From JAYRWD01 sp041918255 (GTDB lineage: Bacteria; Patescibacteriota; Dojkabacteria; B142; WJKM01): a stretch of 64,000 nt of DNA. Under the pieces are notes generated by a model. The model was given only the letters and a program-made list of their open reading frames with translations, ran no database searches and was not told where the DNA came from. Of the stretch, positions 34,870 to 42,519 are shown one piece after another (the stretch's first letter is position 1; the number at the start of each line of letters is the position of its first letter). Where the stretch lies: assembly GCA_041918255.1 (NCBI GenBank), contig JAYRWD010000004.1, positions 1-64,000 of the forward strand, given 5' to 3'. A program made the translations under genes and the position numbers.

Positions 34870-34948
34870 TAGATTGATTATGTTTATTATTTATATGCAT
34901 TTTATAGTAAGTGTGTTGTTCAACAATTTGTTTCATGTGCATAACAAA

Positions 34949-34988
34949 GGACCCTTCGCAATAGCATGAATGCCATTGCGAAGGGTCC
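34949..34988 (-). terminator. T-box-controlled terminator hairpin before thrS
   Basis: Long near-perfect stem (arms about 18 bp, one mismatch) followed by TTTGTT on the minus strand. Its 5' arm also pairs with the T-box core, as expected for tRNA-controlled termination. Confidence 0.8.
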
Positions 34989-35110
34989 ACATAACTTAAA
35001 AGTTCTGAAAAACGGACGGTTCCACCTTCTCTTTATCTTTTAGTAGACGTATTTAATTTTTTTGGTAGTCAAAATCTGAAAGGCTTTCACTACTCCCTTT
35101 CTCGCTTTGT
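34949..35110 (-). promoter_or_regulatory. T-box leader (tRNA-Thr sensing) upstream of thrS
   Basis: Minus strand: the T-box core AGAAGGTGGAACCGTC (35015-35030) is close to the consensus. Its UGGA bulge would pair with UCCA of uncharged tRNA-Thr. Downstream is an 18-bp-class terminator hairpin (34949-34988, arms GGACCCTTCGCAAT and ATTGCGAAGGGTCC). The antiterminator alternative is visible: GAAGG pairs with CCTTC and GTCC with GGAC of the terminator 5' arm, leaving UGGAACC as the bulge. The short 5' half (35040-35105) should hold stem I and the specifier; an ACT or ACC Thr codon lies in GACTACC, but I cannot fold it fully. Confidence 0.85.
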
Positions 35111-35116
35111 GAAGAA

Positions 35117-35145
35117 ATTATACACTAACTTCATTTTTTCTTAAA
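35117..35145 (-). promoter_or_regulatory. thrS promoter
   Basis: -10 TATAAT at 35117-35122 (minus strand), with a weak -35 TTTAAG 17 bp further upstream at 35140-35145, inside the end of the histidine kinase gene. The transcript would start near 35110, just before the T-box leader. Confidence 0.55.
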
Positions 35146-36535
35146 GATTAAGGGGCTTACCGACTTTGGCCTGCTGTGCTCTATCTAACGGAAGCGTGCA
35201 AAAAAATGTCGTTCCTTCGTTTATTTTTGAATCAAACCAAATTTCACCTCCTAATATATTTAGTATACGTTTGATAATGTAGAGTCCGAGCCCATTTCCT
35301 TCGGTAGCATGTTTGCGGATGTTGCTTGCGCGAAAGAGTTTCTGAAATATCTTCGGCTCTTCTGATTTTGGAATCCCGAATCCATTATCTTGAATTGAAA
35401 ACAGGATTTCCTTTTGATCATTGATGAGAGTCGCACGTAATATGATTTTTCCATTTTCCGGTGTATATTTTATTGCGTTTGAAAGCAAGTTTTGAAAAAC
35501 CATTGAAATCAATCTGTGGTCGCTTTGGAAGTGAGGAATTTGATGATTATAGAGAATTTCCAGCCTATGTTTCTTTGCTATGATATCTTGTTTTTGCTCA
35601 TTTACTACCTTTCGTAGTAATTCGAGCAGGTCGATATATTCGGGTTCTATTGCAAATGTTCCTAATTCAAGTCGAGATACATTCAAAATTGCATTTACCA
35701 TATCTACCATACGTTGACTTGCCTTACTTATCTCTTTCACATATGAAACCAGCTCTTCGTTCGAAATTTTATTTCCTGTGTCAAGTAGCATCTCGGTATA
35801 CCAATTGATTGCCGCTAATGGTGTTCGCAGTTGGTGAGATGCAAGCGACACAAATTCGTTTTTGGCTTTGTCTATCTCTTTTTCCGCGGTTATATCTCGA
35901 AATACAGTAACTACACCTTGAACCTCACCCTCATAAATGATTGGGTTTGCCTTTTCCATGATCGGGAATTTAGTCCCGTTTTTACGCACAAAGTAACTAT
36001 CAGAATCAATGCTAGAGCTTTGTGGCTTTTTTGTGAGAAGCGCCTTGTAAGATAGACGATCTTTCCTATCAATCTCCATACCTACTCCATTTTCCTTTCT
36101 AACCAAAAGGGAGAATTGTTTGCCCAGTGCTTCATCAATATCTAATCCAAGCATTTGCTTAAATGATTCGTTCACCAATGTCACCTTTTCATCTGTGTCA
36201 GTGACTACTAGCCCATCGCCTATGGAGCTTATAATTGCCTTATACCTTGCACGTTCTCGCTCTAGAACCTTTATTTCTTGTTGGTTGATCTTATCACTTT
36301 GATCTAGATTTGAAATATATTGCCTGGTCAGTTCAGCTAAATGTTTTTGTTTAGCAAGTATTTCAGTGAGCCTTTTAGTAATGGAATTTATAGCATCGCT
36401 CGTAGGATTTTTGATTTGGATTAATTTATTGATCTCGTCGGATAGTTGTTTGATGCTATCTTCTAGATCTTGATGAGAAAAACTCGTGGTGGCTTCTTTT
36501 TCAAATTTTAATTTTTCTTTTTGGGTTTTAGCCAT
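35141..36535 (-). CDS. PAS-domain sensor histidine kinase
   Basis: 464 residues, no transmembrane segment seen, so probably cytoplasmic. An N-terminal coiled coil (about 1-100) is followed by a PAS domain (about 101-220, IGDGLVVTDTDEKVTLVN). HisKA has the phospho-acceptor in LASHQLRTPLAAINW (H234). HATPase_c has NLLSNAIKYTPENGK (N box) and QDNGFGIPK plus EGNGLGLYIIK (G boxes). There is no response regulator next to it. It overlaps by 8 bp the exported protein upstream, which may supply the signal. Confidence 0.92.
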   Translation of the reverse strand: MAKTQKEKLKFEKEATTSFSHQDLEDSIKQLSDEINKLIQIKNPTSDAINSITKRLTEILAKQKHLAELTRQYISNLDQSDKINQQEIKVLERERARYKAIISSIGDGLVVTDTDEKVTLVNESFKQMLGLDIDEALGKQFSLLVRKENGVGMEIDRKDRLSYKALLTKKPQSSSIDSDSYFVRKNGTKFPIMEKANPIIYEGEVQGVVTVFRDITAEKEIDKAKNEFVSLASHQLRTPLAAINWYTEMLLDTGNKISNEELVSYVKEISKASQRMVDMVNAILNVSRLELGTFAIEPEYIDLLELLRKVVNEQKQDIIAKKHRLEILYNHQIPHFQSDHRLISMVFQNLLSNAIKYTPENGKIILRATLINDQKEILFSIQDNGFGIPKSEEPKIFQKLFRASNIRKHATEGNGLGLYIIKRILNILGGEIWFDSKINEGTTFFCTLPLDRAQQAKVGKPLNL

Positions 36536-38312
36536 ATAGAGTCTGATCCAAAGGATCTAAGAGAATTATATTATTTGAATTTAAGCGTAGAAAAGAGCCC
36601 TTGTGCTTTTGTGTTATCATACCCAATTGAATTTCTGAAGGAAACTTATAGCCTGCTTTTGAGACAAAAATTCCGCAATTTTTCGGAGGGTTATATTGGG
36701 CAAACCCTAACCTATCAGTATAAACTATGTCAACTATGTTTTCAGTGTCTAAATCAATTATTTTGATCAGTGAATTGGGGACCCTTGCTTTCGTCCTTGC
36801 GTCTACCACCCTGAGATGCTGGTTTTGTCTATTGGTGGTATAAAAAAGAAACATAGAAATTGTGAATATGTGTAATCCAATGATTGATAAAGTGAAGAGA
36901 TCCTGTCTTCTGATTACACTTACGATTGCAAACAGAGCTGAAGAGAGATATATGATAATGGGTAGAAGAGTGCGCATACTATTTTGTAAATAAAGAGCCG
37001 CTTGCACAAATAATTGTTTTTCGTTGGCATTGATTTTCATATATGTCGCGGTCATTTTTATATCTAAAAAACCTATCTCGCTTTGTAATTGATCGGAAGT
37101 AAATTTAATTTCATTAGTTATATAGCCAGCTTTAGTTATTTTTAGGGTTAATTGGTCTGAGACAATTTCGTTGAAACCGAATAATCCTTTAGAATTTGAA
37201 AACGTTTCCCCATTTCCCCTAAGAGATCCGTTTAAGACTAAAACTTGTGCGAATCGAATAGGTCTATTGCTGGCCTCATCAAGAACTGCACCATATGTAA
37301 ATTTGGGTTGTACGCCCGCAAGCTGCTTCAGGAGGGGTATGAGACCAGTTGGTTTCTCGATAATGAAAAGAGCCATACCGAAAATTAGAAGCAATAAAAG
37401 GCCTATGCTTATCACAGGAAAGAAAGATTCGAATTGAACGAATCGAGGATTAGTAAAAATCTCTGTTCTTAGGGTTTTGTCTGTCGTTAGAGATTGTGAA
37501 TTGTTGGTATTTTGTTTTAGTTGTTCGGGGATCATGTAGTAGGTTGATTGACTTGTTTGATATCGCTCATTCGTTACCGTTATTTGGATTTCGATAGGTT
37601 GATGTGGGGAACTAAATTCTTCAGGATTAATAAAAAATTTTACAATTCTGCCTTGTTTGTCAGTGGAGGGATTCAAATTTTCATTAATGAGACGATTTCC
37701 GTTAATGAAAACTTTTAGATTGTTTAGTTGTATTGGAACAAACGGATCAACAACTTCTACTCGGATTTCGTTTTGCTGAAATGCGGATTCTGGTGCAAAT
37801 AGGATATATGGCGCAATATGATCGTTTTCGCATATACCATTTTGAGTGAATCTAAACGAGGCGTTAGTTGTCAATTCTTCAGTTGGATTTGTCGAGATAT
37901 CTGAAAAGTGAGCGTTTTTTGCCCCAATTTGTGCTTTGAAAGTAATAAATAGCTTGCGCGATATTGGAATGGGTACATTATCTTTAGGTTTAATGTTTAT
38001 CCTTATTTCTCCAAGTACTGAATTACGAAGAAGTTCTAAATCGGCTGGAGCAAAAATATCTGAAATTTCTACCTCTTGTGGGGAATATTTGATTGTGTAT
38101 TCAAAAGATTTGTTGGGAGCATTATTCCGAAAGGTGGCAGTGATTAGATGTTCACAATCGGGATTCAAATTGCCTGTTAGTGGATCGAGGATAAGCGACT
38201 GAGCAAGAATCGGCTTGGTAGAACAGACAAATAAAATTAGGCTAAATATGTATGTAGCACAGAATTTGTTCCAATTGATAGTGAAATTCATTTCCCTTGG
38301 CAGTTTTAACAA
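36528..38312 (-). CDS. Exported membrane protein with carboxypeptidase-regulatory-like domains
   Basis: 594 residues. An N-terminal signal/anchor (about 15-37) is followed by a cohesin-like or Ig-like beta region (about 38-270). There is a transmembrane helix near 296-316, then a carboxypeptidase-regulatory-like module (YGAVLDEASNRPIRFAQVLV ... GYITNEI, about 335-410). Two helices (about 440-495) and a second similar module (RVVDARTKARVPNSLIKI ... GYKFPS, about 500-560) follow. Such modules are usually structural. The 3' end overlaps the histidine kinase start by 8 bp, so the two are likely co-expressed. Confidence 0.7.
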   Translation of the reverse strand: MLKLPREMNFTINWNKFCATYIFSLILFVCSTKPILAQSLILDPLTGNLNPDCEHLITATFRNNAPNKSFEYTIKYSPQEVEISDIFAPADLELLRNSVLGEIRINIKPKDNVPIPISRKLFITFKAQIGAKNAHFSDISTNPTEELTTNASFRFTQNGICENDHIAPYILFAPESAFQQNEIRVEVVDPFVPIQLNNLKVFINGNRLINENLNPSTDKQGRIVKFFINPEEFSSPHQPIEIQITVTNERYQTSQSTYYMIPEQLKQNTNNSQSLTTDKTLRTEIFTNPRFVQFESFFPVISIGLLLLLIFGMALFIIEKPTGLIPLLKQLAGVQPKFTYGAVLDEASNRPIRFAQVLVLNGSLRGNGETFSNSKGLFGFNEIVSDQLTLKITKAGYITNEIKFTSDQLQSEIGFLDIKMTATYMKINANEKQLFVQAALYLQNSMRTLLPIIIYLSSALFAIVSVIRRQDLFTLSIIGLHIFTISMFLFYTTNRQNQHLRVVDARTKARVPNSLIKIIDLDTENIVDIVYTDRLGFAQYNPPKNCGIFVSKAGYKFPSEIQLGMITQKHKGSFLRLNSNNIILLDPLDQTLYG

Positions 38313-38398
38313 TACTAGATTATTTTACTTGTTTTACGTGTGGGATGGAATAATAAATGCATTAGATTTTCAGAGAAGTGATTTCTTGGTGAACGTTT

Positions 38399-38415
38399 TT
38401 GAACAAATTCGAACG
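38399..38415 (+). repeat. 17-bp inverted repeat flanking two transporter genes (left copy)
   Basis: TTGAACAAATTCGAACG; its exact reverse complement is at 40971-40987, just before tRNA-Val. Both copies are followed (left) or preceded by GGTGAGC within 20 bp. The EamA and MFS genes lie between. Confidence 0.55.
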
Positions 38416-38515
38416 TATTTCAAATCAAGGTGAGCGTGGCGCCCCCATCCTCCGCGCTTCCGTTATTTTTTGCGCGCGTGATTTTTGTTCTGCTCCGCAA
38501 AACATTTGAAATCCA

Positions 38516-38544
38516 TTGTATATTTCAAGATAAACTATTATAAT
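38516..38544 (+). promoter_or_regulatory. EamA promoter, probably giving a leaderless mRNA
   Basis: -35 TTGTAT (38516-38521), 17-bp spacer, -10 TATAAT (38539-38544). The ATG is 6 bp after the -10, at the expected transcription start, so the mRNA should have almost no 5' leader. The preceding GC-rich stretch 38430-38500 holds no gene. Confidence 0.65.
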
Positions 38545-38550
38545 TTTTTC

Positions 38551-39432
38551 ATGAGTTGGTTTTTTCTTTCAATTATTGCTGCTCTTTTGTGGGGGTTTGA
38601 GAACTTTCTGTACAAAACCTCTGCTCGCAGAAATTACAATAGTGCAAAAATAACAGCTATTTTGGGGATTACAGTAACAGCATTAAGCGTGTTGTTATTT
38701 TTTGTTTCCTCTGAGGAGCTTATCAATCCTCGGTATTTGTTATTCATTGGATTCTTAAATGCGGTTACGTTCTTTATTTCTTTAATAACTAGGTTTGAAG
38801 CCCTCAAAAAAGTCGCAATAAGTATTTTTTATCCCATCAACCGAACAGGAAGCCTGCTACTTATGGTTGTGTTTTCATACACACTCCTACATCAAAATTT
38901 GACACCTTTGCAAATTCTAGGACTTGTTTTTGCTGTAATCGCTATTTATCTCCTACCCTCAAATAGAAATTCAAAAGACTCGCACACCTTACTCAAAGCT
39001 GGATTAGTTTTGACATTTGTAAGCACAATATTTTCTGCGCTTGGGAACTTAACCCTACAATATGCTTCTGATAATGTAGGTACGTATGCATTTACATTTT
39101 TGGCTTACGGTTTTAGTGTTGTTTTTTCTTTTTTACTGGGTCAATTTATGAAAGATGCTCAACCAAAGGCTAATGAAAGATCAGGCATAATTAAAGACAT
39201 TTTTGGGATATACATTATCGGTGCTTTAATTGGAATACTAAATTTTGTGGGACTTGTTTTATTTATTGAAGCTCTAAAAACTGGACCATTCTCTATTGTG
39301 GGTGCGATAACCAATTTTTCTCTTTTAATCACGTTATCTTTAGGTATTTTTATTTATAAAGAAAAGCCATCAATTAAACATATTATTGGAATTGTATTGT
39401 CCTTTATTTCTTTATTCTTATTCAAGCTCTAG
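38551..39432 (+). CDS. EamA/DMT-family transporter
   Basis: 293 residues from the ATG at 38551, chosen over a GTG 66 bp upstream because the promoter -10 box lies between them. Ten hydrophobic helices in two EamA repeats, starting MSWFFLSIIAALLWGFENFL. The second repeat ends FIYKEKPSIKHIIGIVLSFI, the usual ExP..IGI segment. Probably an exporter of a metabolite; the substrate is unknown. This is the only intact EamA of three in the window. Confidence 0.88.
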   Translation: MSWFFLSIIAALLWGFENFLYKTSARRNYNSAKITAILGITVTALSVLLFFVSSEELINPRYLLFIGFLNAVTFFISLITRFEALKKVAISIFYPINRTGSLLLMVVFSYTLLHQNLTPLQILGLVFAVIAIYLLPSNRNSKDSHTLLKAGLVLTFVSTIFSALGNLTLQYASDNVGTYAFTFLAYGFSVVFSFLLGQFMKDAQPKANERSGIIKDIFGIYIIGALIGILNFVGLVLFIEALKTGPFSIVGAITNFSLLITLSLGIFIYKEKPSIKHIIGIVLSFISLFLFKL

Positions 39433-39615
39433 GTAAATATTACTTCCCCTTACTTTTGTATTCATCAAGCGATTATTGAATCAAATATTTTTTTTGTCCA
39501 TATCAATGTTTTATTTAAGATCTAGAAGCTTACCCCTTCCAGGGACCCACAGGACAGACCCACCCGTTGTGCTCCCATTTTTTTATGACGATTTAGGTTT
39601 AGCTCTGTCGAACAT

Positions 39616-40824
39616 TTAACAATTGTTTTGTGAATGTACTGTAACTTTGTCAACTCTTAAAAGTATTGTTGCTAATATTACAATAATTCCAATTGTAGCA
39701 AATGTAGTAGGAATGGAATAATTTGCAATCCAGCCCAAAATTAAACCCATTATGGCAACATAAAACTGAATCAACATATTTATCAAAGAAATAGTTGTTG
39801 CTCTGTTTTTGCTATCGATTTGTTCGTTCTGATATGAGGATATTAGAGGATTCTTTGCTTCAGAAAATGCATAGGTAAAAATAAAAATCGGGAACAAGTA
39901 TAAAACTTTGGTTACAGCAGCAAAAAGTAGATAAAACAATCCAGGGAAAATAGTTATTGCGAATAGCCCATATCTGCCTAACTTTTTCTCAATTAAGTAT
40001 ATGTTTTTTTGAATGAAGAAAGCAGTTAATCCACCAAGGGATAAGGCAATTCCTATCGGCAGGGAAGTATTCAGACCGAATTCAACGAAATATGGTTGAT
40101 AGAGATTTAAGAGGGTGTTGGGAAATGCCGTAGTCAAAACTGCAATAGTAGCTATCCATTGAACCTTTCTATTTCTAGTTATTTGGTAAATCCCATCTTT
40201 TAAAATTGTTAGTGGGTTTTCTTCTTTGTGTCTATACTCACCCACAGGTTCTTTAAGTGTAAGACTGATCATAAATGCGATGAAAACAGACGTTGCTGTA
40301 AGACCAATCCCTAACAAAAATTTATTTATAACGAGTTCAGAAATTATCAAGCCTCCAAGAAGAGGTGCTATGAAAAAAGCTAACTGATAGGAACCCCCTA
40401 TTAAGCCCATTGCTTTTTTCATTAGGTTTTCCCTATCGATTTTTGGTAACGAATCATAAACAAGAGCTTCGTTTGCTCCGGATAAAAATGAATAACCAAT
40501 TCCAGCTAATATTGCGATTAAAACAAAAGAAAAATAGTTATTAGCGAAGATATAAAAGAATTCCCCCAGAAATTGGAGGAAAAGAGCAATAACTACCGAT
40601 TTTTTCCTGCCAATTTTATCAGCAATAACACCTGTCGGAACTTCAGCTAAAAAAATCGTAGCCACAATGATAGACCAAATTGAATTTATCTGTAGTAACG
40701 AAAGCCCTCTTGACTGTTGGTATAGAGCACCAACATGAGTGTAAAGGTAAAGATTTTGGAAAAAGGTTACGACTGCTAATTTTTCCACATTACTTAAAGT
40801 TGATATCTTTTTCAAAAGATTCAT
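39616..40824 (-). CDS. Major facilitator superfamily transporter
   Basis: 402 residues, about 12 transmembrane helices. MFS signature between helices 2 and 3: GVIADKIGRKKSVVIAL (D-x-x-G-R-K). It resembles drug or metabolite exporters, without a firm substrate. It converges with the EamA gene across 183 bp with no obvious terminator, and ends a two-transporter block bounded by a 17-bp inverted repeat and tRNA-Val. Confidence 0.88.
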   Translation of the reverse strand: MNLLKKISTLSNVEKLAVVTFFQNLYLYTHVGALYQQSRGLSLLQINSIWSIIVATIFLAEVPTGVIADKIGRKKSVVIALFLQFLGEFFYIFANNYFSFVLIAILAGIGYSFLSGANEALVYDSLPKIDRENLMKKAMGLIGGSYQLAFFIAPLLGGLIISELVINKFLLGIGLTATSVFIAFMISLTLKEPVGEYRHKEENPLTILKDGIYQITRNRKVQWIATIAVLTTAFPNTLLNLYQPYFVEFGLNTSLPIGIALSLGGLTAFFIQKNIYLIEKKLGRYGLFAITIFPGLFYLLFAAVTKVLYLFPIFIFTYAFSEAKNPLISSYQNEQIDSKNRATTISLINMLIQFYVAIMGLILGWIANYSIPTTFATIGIIVILATILLRVDKVTVHSQNNC

Positions 40825-40970
40825 ATGCTTGTATTTTATCGGAAAGCTTACTGTATTTATATTGGACTCAGTTGTTATAGAAATTACGTTTTTCTTTGTT
40901 CCGCTTTTCAGCGGAATGTGCGAGCCGATTTACTTGGAAGCGCGACGAACTAACACGATTTTTTAAAATG

Positions 40971-40987
40971 CGTTCGAATTTGTTCAA
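40971..40987 (-). repeat. 17-bp inverted repeat flanking two transporter genes (right copy)
   Basis: Exact reverse complement of 38399-38415, ending 3 bp before the encoded CCA of tRNA-Val. A 7-bp-stem hairpin (TTCCGCT/AGCGGAA, 40899-40916) lies 55 bp away. Confidence 0.55.
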
Positions 40988-40990
40988 AAT

Positions 40991-41066
40991 TGGTGAGCAT
41001 GACAGGACTCGAACCTGTGACACCTCCCACGTCAAGGGAGTGCTCTACCAGCTGAGCTACATGCTC
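40991..41066 (-). tRNA. tRNA-Val (anticodon GAC)
   Basis: Minus strand: acceptor GAGCATG/CATGCTC, discriminator A, encoded CCA. D-arm GCTCAGCTGGTAGAGC, anticodon stem CTCCC/GGGAG with loop TTGACGT (anticodon GAC), T-arm ACAGG-TTCGAGT-CCTGT. 76 nt. Confidence 0.95.
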
Positions 41067-41090
41067 GTATTTTTTCCATACGATTTATCC

Positions 41091-41693
41091 CTAGGCCTTT
41101 TTCGAGGCTGTGCTGGTTATAATCTTATCAATGAACCCATATGATTTTGCTTGTTGCACTGTCATATGAACATCTCTATCGAAATCTTTCATAATTGTAG
41201 CTTTTGTTTGACCGGTGTTCTTAGCTAACATATCGGCGATCAAATCTTTTAATCGAAGAATCTCTTTTGCTTCAATTTCAATATCACTTGCCTGCCCGCT
41301 TGTTCCGCCTAAAGGTTGATGCATATGGATCATACTATTAGGCAGAGCGTATCTTTTGCCTTTTGTGCCAGATGATAATATCAAGCTTCCCATCGATGCC
41401 GCAACCCCTACCGCGATAGTCGAAACGTCTGGTTTGATATATTTCATAGTGTCAATGATGGATAGACCAGCGTAGACGCTCCCACCAGGGCTATTGATAT
41501 ACATAAGTACATCTTTAGATTCGCTTTCTTTTTCCAAAAATAATAACTGCGCGTTTATCGCATTTGCTACTTGAGAATCAATTGAAGTCCCCAAAAAGAT
41601 TATTCTATCCTTCAATAATCGGGAATAAATATCATAAGCTCTTTCCCCATCTCTAGATTTCTCAATTATTGTTGGCACCAAGTAGGTTGACAT
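41091..41693 (-). CDS. clpP: ATP-dependent Clp protease proteolytic subunit
   Basis: 200 residues. Catalytic triad positions are visible: Ser in [10 protein letters not shown] (S100), His in MIHMHQP (H125) and Asp in FDRDVHMT (about residue 174). [16 protein letters not shown] is also typical. It forms the barrel protease used with ClpX or ClpC. A dyad-symmetric element overlaps its promoter, and two hairpins separate it from the upstream DUF192 gene. Confidence 0.96.
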   Translation of the reverse strand: MSTYLVPTIIEKSRDGERAYDIYSRLLKDRIIFLGTSIDSQVANAINAQLLFLEKESESKDVLMYINSPGGSVYAGLSIIDTMKYIKPDVSTIAVGVAASMGSLILSSGTKGKRYALPNSMIHMHQPLGGTSGQASDIEIEAKEILRLKDLIADMLAKNTGQTKATIMKDFDRDVHMTVQQAKSYGFIDKIITSTASKKA

Positions 41694-41719
41694 AGTAAAG
41701 CGAATGAGAATTGAATTAT

Positions 41720-41760
41720 TACTTAATTATACTTCAAAATGAAGTATAGCGAAATGCAGA
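41720..41760 (-). promoter_or_regulatory. clpP promoter with overlapping palindromic operator candidate
   Basis: Minus strand: -35 TTTCGC and -10 TATAAT are separated by 17 bp. A perfect dyad ATACTTCA-aaa-TGAAGTAT (41729-41747 on the plus strand) fills the spacer and overlaps the -10. It is not CIRCE. A repressor or stress regulator could bind here; no regulator gene is adjacent. Confidence 0.55.
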
Positions 41761-41768
41761 ATAGAAAA

Positions 41769-41796
41769 CAAAAAGTCCCTTGTAGGAGACTTTTTG
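41769..41796. terminator. Bidirectional terminator-like hairpin between the DUF192 gene and clpP
   Basis: Stem CAAAAAGTC / GACTTTTTG extended by CCT/AGG, with A/T tails on both sides. A second hairpin (AAATCACT/AGTGATTT) is at 41831-41849. The 307-bp gap 41694-42000 contains these, the shared 22-bp element and the clpP promoter, and no gene. Confidence 0.65.
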
Positions 41797-41799
41797 CTT

Positions 41800-41821
41800 G
41801 CACTTTTAACTATTTTACTGC
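41800..41821. repeat. 22-bp element shared with the tyrS upstream region (copy 2)
   Basis: Differs from 14432-14453 at one base. It lies between two hairpins; copy 1 is also directly followed by a hairpin on the same side. Confidence 0.6.
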
Positions 41822-42000
41822 CTTTCTGCAAAATCACTTATAGTGATTTCTAATTTAATTTATCAAATGAAACCGATATTGTCAAGGGGTATAAAAACTT
41901 TTTATACATTTTTATGTTTTTTCTTCCTTGTTGTCAAGCCTTATCTGTTAAGTTTTTTCGAAATAACGTTATCATTGTTCTGGAAAATTATTTTCTAGCG

Positions 42001-42519
42001 TTAAACTTTTGTGTACGAAATGTCAGCTACTGATTCTTCGATGAATCTAAAACTATCCCCGATTTTTAAGTCATATTTATCGACGAAACCGCCTGGAAGC
42101 TCGATAGCGTATTGAGAGTTTTCACTTGATTTATAGAGAATTGAAGTATCTAAAGGGTTGGTATGTTCATATATTGTATTGATTACTCTATCGGCATCGG
42201 TAAATACGATATCTAAGGGCAGATAAGTATTTTTCATCCAGAAAGTGAGTTTCGAGGGATTTTGAAAAATAAAAAGCATACCGGAATTCTCGTCAAGATG
42301 TTGCCTAAACATGAGACCCTTAGCATGTTGTTCACTTGTGCGGGCTACCTCAACCCTAATTTCTGGTACATATGGTTTATCAAATTGGATTAGTTTGGTT
42401 TCGATTGGTTCGTTCGTTACCCTCTGGGCTTCTTTTTTCGGCATATAGATAATAATAGCCAATAAGAAGATCAAAAAGATTGATAAAACTAAAGTACAGA
42501 CTGTTGTACTTCTTTTCAT
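42001..42519 (-). CDS. Exported DUF192-family protein
   Basis: 172 residues. A transmembrane anchor (about 8-27) is followed by a DUF192 domain: VARTSEQHAKGLMFRQHL, NSGMLFIF, TFWMKNTYLPLDIVFTD and QYAIELPGGFVDKYDLKIGD. DUF192 proteins have a small beta-barrel fold and no settled function. The start abuts the mutL stop (1-bp overlap). Confidence 0.85.
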   Translation of the reverse strand: MKRSTTVCTLVLSIFLIFLLAIIIYMPKKEAQRVTNEPIETKLIQFDKPYVPEIRVEVARTSEQHAKGLMFRQHLDENSGMLFIFQNPSKLTFWMKNTYLPLDIVFTDADRVINTIYEHTNPLDTSILYKSSENSQYAIELPGGFVDKYDLKIGDSFRFIEESVADISYTKV

